Positions 22,906 to 30,812 of a DNA stretch of 64,000 nucleotides are shown here, piece after piece. The stretch lies in contig NZ_CP025407.1 in assembly GCF_002847285.1 (NCBI RefSeq), forward strand, positions 3,876,501 to 3,940,500, written 5' to 3'. The notes under the pieces are model-generated. The model ran no database searches. It was not told the origin of the DNA and was given only the letters and a program-made list of their open reading frames with translations. Each line of letters begins with the position of its first letter. The first letter of the stretch is position 1. The stretch is from Streptomyces sp. CMB-StM0423. Its GTDB lineage: Bacteria > Actinomycetota > Actinomycetes > Streptomycetales > Streptomycetaceae. The position numbers and the translations under genes were made by a program.

Positions 22906-23158
22906 TTCTTCGCGGTCCTGCAAGAGGGCCGCTGGCCTCCGGGCCCGGCATGACTGGTCCCCCCTGTCGAACGGATGACCTGGGGGGTGGTGCAACCGGG
23001 CCCGAGAGGCGCCGTTGGAGACGCTGATGAGAGGTCCGACTACCGCCTGGCCTGGTGCAACGCCCGGCCGCTTGCGGGCGGCAGGTCTGCATAACGTGGA
23101 TGCGCGCACGACGCCAACGCCCAGGCCAGCACACTCGACATGCGTCCGGGAGGACGGC

Positions 23159-23262
23159 TTGAACGACAACGACGAGATAGGCGTCTTCCTGGGCCTGGAC
23201 GTCGGCAAGAGCGCCCACCACGGGCACGTGCTGACCCCGGCCGGCGTGACGCACGACGGCCC
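23159..23262 (+). pseudogene. N-terminal fragment of an IS110-family transposase
   Basis: Start TTG 23159 has GGGAGG 5 bases upstream. The frame reads LNDNDEIGVFLGLDVGKSAH and HGHVLTPAGVT, the RuvC-like N-terminus of DEDD transposases of IS110 (LGLDVGK with the first catalytic Asp). The homology ends there and the frame passes into unrelated residues until a stop at 23359. The upstream 150 bases resemble an IS110 leader. Confidence 0.7.
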
Positions 23263-23369
23263 GGCCCGTCTCGTCCACGGACGGCATCGTCTACGCGAGC
23301 GTTACGCTGGATCGCCGACCTGGGCTCGCCTTCGCAATTGCTATGTCTGGACGTACTAAACAACGACCC

Positions 23370-23620
23370 GGCCGTGCCCGATGCGTGCCCGTCAGGGTGG
23401 TCGTTGACGGTCAACAGCGGTCACCAGAGGCATGCCGAGCGAACACAGAAGAGTCGCGTTCTCGCTGGTGAGCGGTTCGGATGCCGTAGAGAGTCCGGTG
23501 CTTCCCAAGCTCAGAGCGCGGGTTCGATTCCCGTCGCCCGCTCCATTTCGAATCCTCAGGTAAGCGGCCTGGGGATTCTTCGTTGTCTAGACCAATTTGG
23601 AGCCATGTGCCATTCGCGTG
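23370..23620 (+). repeat. Scar repeat, copy 2 (flanks plus tRNA-Gly 3' half)
   Basis: Second copy of the imperfect 250-base repeat of 14381-14640. It contains GATGCGTGCCCGTCA, CAACAGCGGTCACCAGAGGC, the 49-bp tRNA-Gly half, a hairpin ATCCTCAGG..CCTGGGGAT, and TTGTCTAGACCAATTT followed by CATTCGCGT. Same orientation as copy 1. Confidence 0.75.
23497..23545 (+). other. attachment-site scar: 3' half of tRNA-Gly(CCC), copy 2
   Basis: Identical over 49 bases and in direct orientation to 14514-14562. The sequence upstream again lacks the 5' half of a tRNA. The two copies bracket a segment of 8983 bases. Confidence 0.85.
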
Positions 23621-23661
23621 AGGGGCCTCGCGTTCTCCGGACAGGATTCTGACTGTCTATT

Positions 23662-23885
23662 TCACACGACGGCTCGCAACTTCACATGCTCGGCGTGGAC
23701 TTCTCGCGGAGGGCGATAGCCGACGGCTGAGTGCAGGCGTTCGCGGTTATACCAGAATTCGATGTACCGGGTGATGTCCCGCCGGGCAGCCTCGCGGGCC
23801 AAGTACGTTACTCGGGATACACGTTCGTTCTTCAGGGTGCCGAAGAACGATTCCGCCATGGCGTTGCCGGTGCCCCTCGGGTTCA
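23662..23885 (-). pseudogene. C-terminal fragment of an IS3-family transposase (OrfB)
   Basis: The minus-strand frame reads RGLNPRGTGNAMAESFFGTL, then KNERVSRVTYLAREAARRDI, FWYNRERLHSAVGYRPPREV and ends ELRAVV-like at 23662. This is the end of the rve integrase domain of IS3 OrfB including the last catalytic glutamate region (AESFFGTLKNE). The first two catalytic residues are gone; upstream sequence belongs to the gene at 23883-25424. No matching opposite IS end was found. Confidence 0.82.
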
Positions 23886-25424
23886 GGCCCCGTTCCGTCG
23901 CCGGCGCAGCATCACCACCAGCGCCGCGGCAGCCGCCGACGTGACCGCGGCGCCCGTGCCCCATGCGGCCGGGGCCGGGCCGGAGCCGGACGCGGAGGGT
24001 GCCCCGGGGACGTCCATCCGGACGGGGGCCTGGTCGTTGGCGGGCTCGGGGTCGCGGACTCGCGCGCCGCCCTTGGGGTTCAAGAGGATCGTGGATGCGG
24101 CCACGCTCCCCGGGCGGTTGTCCTTGTTCACGATGCGCAGCGTGAAGTCGAAGAAGACCTGCTCGCCGACCGCGCCGTGGCTGGTGCACACGTACGTCTG
24201 CCCGTCGTCCTCCTTCGTGCAGTGCTGGGGGAGCATTTCTTCCTCACGCTCTGGGTCGTACGGCGCTTTCACCACCTCGGCGCCGGGTGGCACGGTGAAT
24301 ACGGCGCGGGTTTCCGCGGTGTCCGGTTCGGCCGGGCCGTTGTTGCGGAAGCCGATGCTGATCCGGTGCTCGGTGCCGACGGCGCCACGCACGGAGCTGC
24401 CGATGGCTTCGGCGTCGGCACCGTTGCGCACCGGCACGGCCAGGTCTGCTGGATCGAAGGTTGTGGCGAACTCGACCCCGGCGCCGTCGCCGGGGTCCTT
24501 GGCAAGGACGAGCGGAGCAGCCGTGCCACGCGTGGACCCGCCCGGCGGCAGACCGCGCCGGTACCCGGTGTGGAAGGCCCATGCGCCATACGAGAGCCGA
24601 GCGTCGAGCGCACTGCGGCGCGGCTTCAGACGCGGGTGGGGGGTTACCCGGAACGTCTCTCCCGGTGCGATCTCGACATCGGCAAACCTGCAACGCATGG
24701 CGCTGCCGCCGGCCGCGTAGCGGCAGTTGGAGTGCCGCCTGTCCAGGTCCATGGTGCCGTCCGCGTCGAGGACGATTTCCAGGCCGAGGGCCGGCACATC
24801 GCCCTCGTTGCGGATGAGGACCGGCGTGTCGAAGGACTCGCCTACGGCCTTCATGCCGACACTGCCGCCGGAGTTGACGCGCAGCTCCGGCCGCCCGGCG
24901 ACCACCGTGACGCCGCCCTGGACGGCGGGCAGCCCGTCCGCCTTGAGGGAGTAGCGCAGCACTCCGGAGTCGCCGGCCCGCGCCCCGGCGGCCGGCTCGA
25001 CGATCAGCTCCTGCCGGGTCCAGTCGTCGGACAGACGTATCGTGCATCTGAACTCCGGCTTGGCCGGCCGACAGCCGTCGGCTCCCCCGGTAATGTCCGC
25101 GACGCCCTCGATCCCGCTGACGTCAACGGCCAGTTCGGCCAGCGCGTCCGGTCCCGAATAATCGAACTCCAGCGGCAGCACATTCGCGCCCGCCCACGCG
25201 GTCTCAGGATGCAGGGACGCGTAGTAATACGGCGGGGTAAGGTCACGCGGCGCACGCCCGTCCGCGAACGTGGCACCAGCCCCACCCACCACCGCGGCGA
25301 CGGCAGCGACAACGGCCAAGGCTAGCGTGAGCAGTCGGCGGGTCCGGCGTCTGTCTCCTCGGATGGAGGTCACGCCTGCGCAGCCTGCCGTACTCCGAAC
25401 ACCCGAGGGCCACGACCGGGTCAC
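23883..25424 (-). CDS. Large secreted, membrane-anchored surface protein of unknown function
   Basis: A 513-residue protein. Start GTG 25424 has AAGGTGAG 6 bases upstream. A long basic N-region leads to the signal helix LLTLALAVVAAVAAVVGGAG. The body contains repeated beta-sandwich-like segments with motifs such as DTPVLIRNEGDVPALGLEIV and ISIGFRNNGPAEPDTAETRA, resembling CARDB/DUF11-type domains. Paired cysteines occur. A Pro/Ala/Ser linker, a C-terminal helix AVTSAAAAALVVML and RRRRNGA complete a cell-wall/membrane anchor. The last codons abut an IS3 remnant, so the natural end may have been altered. Confidence 0.72.
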   Translation of the reverse strand: MTRSWPSGVRSTAGCAGVTSIRGDRRRTRRLLTLALAVVAAVAAVVGGAGATFADGRAPRDLTPPYYYASLHPETAWAGANVLPLEFDYSGPDALAELAVDVSGIEGVADITGGADGCRPAKPEFRCTIRLSDDWTRQELIVEPAAGARAGDSGVLRYSLKADGLPAVQGGVTVVAGRPELRVNSGGSVGMKAVGESFDTPVLIRNEGDVPALGLEIVLDADGTMDLDRRHSNCRYAAGGSAMRCRFADVEIAPGETFRVTPHPRLKPRRSALDARLSYGAWAFHTGYRRGLPPGGSTRGTAAPLVLAKDPGDGAGVEFATTFDPADLAVPVRNGADAEAIGSSVRGAVGTEHRISIGFRNNGPAEPDTAETRAVFTVPPGAEVVKAPYDPEREEEMLPQHCTKEDDGQTYVCTSHGAVGEQVFFDFTLRIVNKDNRPGSVAASTILLNPKGGARVRDPEPANDQAPVRMDVPGAPSASGSGPAPAAWGTGAAVTSAAAAALVVMLRRRRNGA

Positions 25425-25486
25425 GATGCACTCACCTTGCTGTGGCAGCGGCCGCACGAATTACTGCGCGCCGAGTTGGCGCCAAC

Positions 25487-25558
25487 ATTCCCGTCGCCCG
25501 CACCAGCCAGAAGGCCCAGGTCAGCGACCCGGGCCTTTCGTGTTGTCCAGACCAATTC
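25487..25558 (+). other. attachment-site scar, partial copy 3
   Basis: ATTCCCGTCGCCCGC-CCA, the end of the tRNA-Gly half with one base change, then AGAAGGCCCAGGTCAGCGAC, CCGGGCCTTTCG and TTGTCCAGACCAATTCA, nearly identical to the sequence that follows copy 1 (14563-14615). The anticodon part is missing. The hairpin AGGCCCAGG..CCCGGGCCT can act as a terminator. Confidence 0.7.
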
Positions 25559-25594
25559 AGGGATCCGCGGCCTTGCCTGCCGTCAACTGGCCGC

Positions 25595-26014
25595 TCAGTC
25601 AGTGAACGCCCACCCGGTCCAGGTCACGACGTGGATCGCGACCACCGCACCCTGCGGGGGTGCTTCCTCGTACTGACGGTACTTCTGTTGCAGCAACTCG
25701 ACGGCTGACGAGCGGCTGTCGTGGTCTGCCCAGATTTCAGCCCGTCCGTCGGCGCGGGCCCACCACAAGGATGCCCAGTCGTCGGCATAGCGATCAGCGA
25801 TGACCGACACGGCAGGGTTCTCCGCGATGTTGCGCAGGCGGCGCAGTTCGGTCGTGCGCTTCGGCTTGTGATCGACGGCGAAGACGATCACATCCCCGTC
25901 GACGGCGAAGGTGATGGGCACCACGTGCGGCACACCTGCCCCGTCGGCTGTAGCCAGCCGCGCCACGGGGGAGCCGATGAAGCGATCACGAGCCTCAACC
26001 GCAGAGAGGTTCAT
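25595..26014 (-). CDS. PPOX-class F420/FMN-binding oxidoreductase (pyridoxamine-oxidase fold)
   Basis: A 139-residue split-barrel protein: LSAVEARDRFIGSPVARLAT, PHVVPITFAVDGDVIVFAVD, KRTTELRRLRNIAENPAVSV and DDWASLWWARADGRAEIW are typical of the short actinobacterial PPOX-class F420-dependent proteins. ATG 26014 fits the family N-terminus; the open frame to 26245 runs through the scar copy 4. F420 rather than FMN is inferred from the subfamily look and host type. Confidence 0.85.
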   Translation of the reverse strand: MNLSAVEARDRFIGSPVARLATADGAGVPHVVPITFAVDGDVIVFAVDHKPKRTTELRRLRNIAENPAVSVIADRYADDWASLWWARADGRAEIWADHDSRSSAVELLQQKYRQYEEAPPQGAVVAIHVVTWTGWAFTD

Positions 26015-26067
26015 GAGCCGAAGGTACCCACCGCGCCGGATCCGTGCAGGCAGGCAGGCTGTTACAC

Positions 26068-26094
26068 CGGGTCCGATTCCCGTCGCCCGCTTCA
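26068..26094 (+). other. attachment-site scar, partial copy 4
   Basis: CGGGTCCGATTCCCGTCGCC followed by CGCTTCA, differing from the tRNA-Gly 3' end by two bases, then GGGAGAAGGCCCA, a decayed form of the downstream hairpin arm. It sits directly upstream of a truncated methyltransferase gene. Confidence 0.6.
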
Positions 26095-26118
26095 GGGAGA
26101 AGGCCCAACCAGAGCAAC

Positions 26119-26289
26119 CCGGGCCACGAGTACACCAACCGCAGCGTCGAGCAGATCGCCGCGTACGTCGACGGGCTGGAGCTGGTCGATCCCGGCGTGG
26201 TGTCGACCCCGCTGTGGCGCCCGGACCCGACGGCGGTCGGGGCACCGGAGAAGGCGGCGATCCACTGCGGCGTCGCCCGCAAGCCGTAG
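26119..26289 (+). pseudogene. C-terminal fragment of an actinobacterial SAM-dependent methyltransferase (PF04672-like)
   Basis: The frame after scar copy 4 reads YTNRSVEQIAAYVDGLELVD, then PGVVSTPLWRPD, and ends GVARKP at a TAG. The end pattern F.DGLELV.PGVV...WRP...GG.ARKP is that of the Streptomyces methyltransferase family formerly DUF574. The SAM-binding core is missing, so integration or deletion at the scar cut the gene. Confidence 0.62.
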
Positions 26290-26338
26290 GCGATCGCCGC
26301 CCAGGAAGCCCCCGGCAGCCCCGTCGCCGAACGCGGCG

Positions 26339-27256
26339 TCAGGCTTCGCAGAGCGGGGTCGTCCGTACGTGGCCGCCGTGGTTCTCGTCGTCCGTGCCCA
26401 GGAAGGCGTCCGTGGTGCCGGGGAGGCATTCGACGGCCTCGATCTTGTAGCCCGGGTACGTCTCCAGCACCGTCGGGGATGCCAGCGTGAGCCGTACGCG
26501 GCCGGCCGGCGAGACCGTGACGCGGCCCGCGTTGCTCACCGCGGAGTCGAACGGGCCGTCGTCGCCGGCGTCCGCCGCCGAACTCGCCAGGACGCGGCCG
26601 GAGTCGGTCACCGAGATGTCGGAGATGTGGCGGGTGCCGTCGTCGGCCGGGTACGTCGCCCGGTAGTCCCGGCGGGTCACCGTGCCGAACTGCGGCTGGC
26701 CCCAGGAGGCGAAGGTCAGGGGCGCCGCGTAGACCGTGGCGGGGCGGCTCGCGCCCGCGCCGCGGTCCGCCCAGAGGGCGGCGAGTCTGCCGTTCTGCGC
26801 GACGAGCGCGAAGCTCTCGAAGTCGTCGCCCTCGCCGATGGCCGGCAGCGGGGCGTAGTCGACGACCGTCGCCGTGGAGCCGGTGACCTTCAGGCGGTAG
26901 ACGATGCCCCGGCTGGCCAGCGCCAGGTACTCCCCCGGCACGCCGGGGATGGCCTCGATGGCCTCCAGGTCGGAGGGTTCCGCTCCGTCCCAGGTGAGCG
27001 GGGTGACGGCCGCGGGGCCCTCGCCGTGGGTGATCCGGGACAGACGCTGCTGCCCGGAGCGCTTGTTGTCGTGTACGACGAGGACATCCACCCCGGCTCC
27101 CGTACGGCCCTCGTACGCGGCGCCGCTCACGCCGCTGCGCGCGTCGGCGCCGACCTTCCGCCACGCGTCGTCCGCGCCGGCCGGGGCGGTGCCGGCCATC
27201 GCCAGGAGCGCGGCCGCCGCGGTGAGCCAGGCCATGCACTGCGTCGGGAGTTTCAC
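26339..27256 (-). CDS. Secreted protein of unknown function, possible beta-propeller
   Basis: A 305-residue exported protein. After GTG 27256 the signal peptide MAWLTAAAALLAMAGTAPAG ends at an AxA-like site. The mature part has repeated strand-rich stretches (DVLVVHDNKRSGQQRLSRIT, LEAIEAIPGVPGEYLALASR, IVYRLKVTGSTATVVDYAPL) compatible with a propeller, and Asp-rich loops. ATG 27235 is an alternative start without a better ribosome site. No catalytic signature was identified. Confidence 0.65.
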   Translation of the reverse strand: MKLPTQCMAWLTAAAALLAMAGTAPAGADDAWRKVGADARSGVSGAAYEGRTGAGVDVLVVHDNKRSGQQRLSRITHGEGPAAVTPLTWDGAEPSDLEAIEAIPGVPGEYLALASRGIVYRLKVTGSTATVVDYAPLPAIGEGDDFESFALVAQNGRLAALWADRGAGASRPATVYAAPLTFASWGQPQFGTVTRRDYRATYPADDGTRHISDISVTDSGRVLASSAADAGDDGPFDSAVSNAGRVTVSPAGRVRLTLASPTVLETYPGYKIEAVECLPGTTDAFLGTDDENHGGHVRTTPLCEA

Positions 27257-27385
27257 CGGGGGCTCGCTTTCTCTGTCCGTCGGGCGCGAAGGCTCGCGCC
27301 GGGACGTCAGGTTAGGGAGCACCGGGCGAGGGAACCGCCGCCGTTACGCCACTTGCCGGAGCGCATCCCCCGGCTCACGGAAGCA

Positions 27386-28048
27386 CTACCTGCGCAGCAG
27401 CCACTGCCCGAACGTCCGCCGCCGCGGCCGCACCACCACGCGGCCGTGGGCCTTCTGCCCGTACAGCTCCACCCGTAGCCTGACCGGCACAGCGGGATCC
27501 GCGGGCGGCCGGCGGAACACGACCTTGCTGTGCACCAACTGCAGGCCGTCGGTGTCGACCACGATGCCGGGCCCTGTGACCAGCGTGAGGGTCTTCCCCA
27601 TCATGGCCACGTCGATCCGCAGGGTGTCCTGCGTGATCACCGCGTCGGTGAAGTCGAGGGTCACCTCGCAGAAGGTCACCGCGAGTTCCAGCCTGCGCGG
27701 CACCACCCAGCGCCCCACGCGCTCGATCGCGCCGCTGTGGATCTGCTCGATCCTGACGAGGTCCTTCACCTCGGTCCCGGCCGCGCCGGCACCGCCCGGC
27801 ACGGGCGGCAGATCGGTGGTGAGCACGGCCAGTTCGCTGCGGGTACGGGCCGACAGGGCGGCCTCCACGCGCTGGTCCAGCTCGTCCGCGGTCAGCAGGC
27901 CCTCCCCCGCGGCGATCCGCAGCACGTCCACCACCCGGTCCCGGTCGGCGTGCGAGGCGCGCAGTTCGGGCTGCGAGCCGGGCGACCCCGGTGAGCCAGG
28001 CGTGCCCGGGCCGGAGTCCTGTCCGGTGGGCGAGATCTCTCCCGACAT
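27386..28048 (-). CDS. DUF1707 domain protein
   Basis: A 220-residue protein. A Gly/Pro/Ser-rich N-terminal 30 residues precede the DUF1707 module (LRASHADRDRVVDVLRIAAG, EGLLTADELDQRVEAALSAR), a short helical domain common in actinobacterial envelope regulators. The second half is a beta-rich segment (ELAVTFCEVTLDFTDAVI, IVVDTDGLQLVHSKVVFRR) like the cell-wall-active antibiotic-response LiaF-type C-domain. No membrane helix. Probably an envelope-stress accessory; function inferred from domain type only. Confidence 0.8.
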   Translation of the reverse strand: MSGEISPTGQDSGPGTPGSPGSPGSQPELRASHADRDRVVDVLRIAAGEGLLTADELDQRVEAALSARTRSELAVLTTDLPPVPGGAGAAGTEVKDLVRIEQIHSGAIERVGRWVVPRRLELAVTFCEVTLDFTDAVITQDTLRIDVAMMGKTLTLVTGPGIVVDTDGLQLVHSKVVFRRPPADPAVPVRLRVELYGQKAHGRVVVRPRRRTFGQWLLRR

Positions 28049-28153
28049 GCTTCCGTCCTGTTCCGTCCCGGTCCCCTCAAACGTGCGCGCGACGCGGACA
28101 TCGGCGCGACCACCAGACTAGCGCTATATCGCGACACCCATCCGGCCCCGCCC

Positions 28154-29206
28154 TCACGCCGGTTGCCCGAGAAGCAGCCGGGCGAGGATGTCGTCGAGGG
28201 TGATCAGCCCGGTCAGCTCGCCGGTGCCGGTCCCGGTGCGGACGAGGGCGAGGGGCGCGCGGTGGCGGCGCATGCGGGTCAGCGCGGTGGCGGCGGTGTC
28301 GGAGGCGGCGACTTCGGGTACGGGCCGGGCCAGCTCCGCGGCGGTGACCTCCCGCTCGCGGTCACGGTCGCGTCCCCCCTCGCCGTCCCTCGCAACGAGG
28401 GCGGCGCGGGCGTGTACGACGCCCAGGACGCCGCCGGCCTCGTCGCGTACCAGCAGCCGGGTGCGCCCCGCGGCGCTCGCCGTCGCCAGGATGGCCTCCG
28501 GGCCGGCGCCCCCGTCCACGTAGACGATCCGCTCGGCCGGGGTCTGGAGGTCCCCGACGAGGGTGTCCGGCTCGGTCAGCGAGCGCGTCAGGATCCGGGA
28601 GTCGGCGGAGTCGATGAGGCCGAGGCGCTCGGACTCGGCGACCAGGTGGGTGAGTTGCTCCCGGTTGTGGACGGAGGTCAGCTCCTCGCGCGGCGTGACG
28701 CGGCAGAGCCGCACCAGCCCGTTGCTGACCTTGTTGAGCGCCCAGAGCGGCGGCCGTACGAGCATGACGACCCCGCGGAACGCCGGGGCGAGCAGCATGG
28801 CGGAGGTCTCGGGGTGGGCGATGGCCCAGGACTTGGGCGCCATCTCGCCGACGACCATGTGCAGGAACACCACGATGACCATCGCGAGGGCGAAGGCGAT
28901 CCCGTAGCTCAGCCCGCCGGGCAGGCCCAGGTCCTCCAGCAGCGGGTCGACGGCGTGGGAGATCGCGGGCTTGGAGATCGAGCCGAGGCCGAGGGTGCAG
29001 ACGGTGATGCCGAGTTGGGCGCCGGCCAGCATCAGCGACAGCTCGCGCATCCCGGCGAGCGCGGACCTGGCCCCGCGGCGCCCGTCGGCGACGGCCTGCT
29101 CCACCCGGTGCCGCTTGGCGGCCACGAGCGCGAACTCCGCGGCGACGAAGAACCCGCTGCCGATCAGCAGCAGTACGGTCACGAGGAGGGCGACGGGCAG
29201 GCTCAT
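28154..29206 (-). CDS. CNNM/HlyC-CorC-type membrane protein with CBS pair (second of pair)
   Basis: A 350-residue protein: N-terminal DUF21/CNNM membrane domain (about residues 1-190: VTVLLLIGSGFFVAAEFALV, GAQLGITVCTLGLGSISKPA, VVFLHMVVGEMAPKSWAIAH) then a CBS pair region with a degenerate first repeat. It has no C-terminal CorC_HlyC domain. The family handles divalent cations, mostly Mg2+ or Co2+ efflux. The start overlaps the stop of the upstream paralogue (ATGA, 29203-29206). Confidence 0.88.
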   Translation of the reverse strand: MSLPVALLVTVLLLIGSGFFVAAEFALVAAKRHRVEQAVADGRRGARSALAGMRELSLMLAGAQLGITVCTLGLGSISKPAISHAVDPLLEDLGLPGGLSYGIAFALAMVIVVFLHMVVGEMAPKSWAIAHPETSAMLLAPAFRGVVMLVRPPLWALNKVSNGLVRLCRVTPREELTSVHNREQLTHLVAESERLGLIDSADSRILTRSLTEPDTLVGDLQTPAERIVYVDGGAGPEAILATASAAGRTRLLVRDEAGGVLGVVHARAALVARDGEGGRDRDREREVTAAELARPVPEVAASDTAATALTRMRRHRAPLALVRTGTGTGELTGLITLDDILARLLLGQPA

Positions 29207-30549
29207 GCGTCCGCCCCCTTCTCTTCACCGGCGGCGGGTGCCGCAGGACGGCTTTCCAGTCGTACGCGCTCGGGCACGTGCCGTTCCAGCGCCAGCACCT
29301 CCAACTCGGCCCGGCCGCCGTCCGGCAGCTCCACGGTGACGCGCTCGCCGACGTCGGGGAAGCGCCCGAGGCGGTCGACGATCAGCCCGGCGGCCGTGTC
29401 GTAGTCCGCCTCCTCGGGCAGGGCGACACCGGTCGCCTGCTCGATCTCGTCCAGCCGGCGGCCCGCCTCGACCAGCCAGCCGGTGCCGTCCGCGACGGCG
29501 ACGGGGGTGCGGTCGTCGGATTCGTCCACGATCTCCCCCACGAGTTCCTCGGCGATGTCCTCGAAGGTGGCGATCCCGGCCAGACCGCCGTGCTCGTCCA
29601 GCACCACGGCGAACTCCTCGCGCCGCTCCTGCATACGGGCCACCGCGTCCGGCAGCGGCAGGGTCTCCGGCAGCAGCAGCGGGCGGCGGGCGGCCTCCCC
29701 GGCCGTCGTACGGTCCAGGCGGTCGGCCGGCAGCGCCATCAGCTCCTCGACGCCGAGGACGCCGACGACGTCGTCGCGGTGGTCCCCGATGACGGGGTAC
29801 GCGGAGTGCCCGCGGCCGGCGATCAGCCGGACCGCCTCGCGTGCCGGGTCGCGGGCCGCCACGTACGCCACGTCGGCCGCCGGCACCATCGCCTCGGCCA
29901 GCGTGCGCTCGGAGAAGCCCAGCGCGTGGTCCAGCAGCTCGGCGTGCTCGCGCGGCAGGTGCCCGTACTCGTGGGACTCGCCGATCAGATGGCTCAGCTC
30001 CTCCAGGGACGCGCCGTGGTGCAACTCCTCGACGGGCTCGATGCCGACGCGGCGCAGCAGCCGGTTCGCGGCGCCGTCGAAGATCCGTACCACCGGCTGC
30101 GCCACCTTCAGATACGCCAGCGTGGAGGCGCCGAGCGCCTTGGCGAGGCGGTTGGGGACCGCGAGCGCGAGGTTCTTCGGTGCCAGCTCTCCGATGACCA
30201 TCTGCAGCACGGTGGCCAGCACGAACGCCAGGGCCACGGAGATCCCGGACACGGCGCCGTCCGGTACGCCGATGCCGTTCAGCACCGGTTCCAGCAGCTC
30301 GGACATGGCGGGCTCGGCGAGGAAGCCGACGACGAGGCCGGTGACGGTGATGCCCAGTTGGGCCCCGGACAGCATGAACGACAGCCGCCCCAGCACCTCG
30401 ACGGCCCGGACGGCGCGCCTGTCGCCGGCCTCGGCCTCCCGGGCCAGCGCCAGCCGGTCGGCGGCGACGTAGGCGAACTCCTGGGCCACGAAGTACCCCG
30501 TGCCGAGGGTGAGGACGACCACCGCGGCGAGGGCGAACCAGGCGCTCAT
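29203..30549 (-). CDS. CNNM/HlyC-CorC-type membrane protein with CBS pair and CorC domain (first of pair)
   Basis: A 448-residue protein with the full family layout: CNNM membrane domain (1-190; VVVLTLGTGYFVAQEFAYVA, GAQLGITVTGLVVGFLAEPA, VLQMVIGELAPKNLALAVP), CBS pair (about 205-330), and the C-terminal CorC_HlyC domain (about 345-430; IEQATGVALPEEADYDTAAG, VTVELPDGGRAELEVL). Translationally coupled to the shorter paralogue downstream. Likely a two-subunit metal transporter. Confidence 0.9.
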   Translation of the reverse strand: MSAWFALAAVVVLTLGTGYFVAQEFAYVAADRLALAREAEAGDRRAVRAVEVLGRLSFMLSGAQLGITVTGLVVGFLAEPAMSELLEPVLNGIGVPDGAVSGISVALAFVLATVLQMVIGELAPKNLALAVPNRLAKALGASTLAYLKVAQPVVRIFDGAANRLLRRVGIEPVEELHHGASLEELSHLIGESHEYGHLPREHAELLDHALGFSERTLAEAMVPAADVAYVAARDPAREAVRLIAGRGHSAYPVIGDHRDDVVGVLGVEELMALPADRLDRTTAGEAARRPLLLPETLPLPDAVARMQERREEFAVVLDEHGGLAGIATFEDIAEELVGEIVDESDDRTPVAVADGTGWLVEAGRRLDEIEQATGVALPEEADYDTAAGLIVDRLGRFPDVGERVTVELPDGGRAELEVLALERHVPERVRLESRPAAPAAGEEKGADA

Positions 30550-30812
30550 CGGTCACCGCCCGGGACAGGTCCGTCTGCGGACACGTGGGAATGGAAGTGG
30601 CCCTGTTCGGGAGGTTCGCCCATGGGGGGACCGCTGCTCCTCGGTAGTTCGTCGCCGGCCGCCCGTCGCCCCGCTCCGTGCGAGTCGTCGGATCGAGTGG
30701 ATCTGGCCGAATGCCGATGTCGTGGACACCAGAGTAAAGGGATAGTAAATCCGGGCGGCGATCCCCTCGCCCGCCACCTCATTAGGACAGACGACGAAGG
30801 AGACGACACCGC

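Noticed and set aside
23883..25457. Start of the surface protein at 25457
   Set aside because: The longer frame begins at a codon without a ribosome site. GTG 25424 has AAGGTGAG at ideal spacing, so the longer N-terminus was not used.
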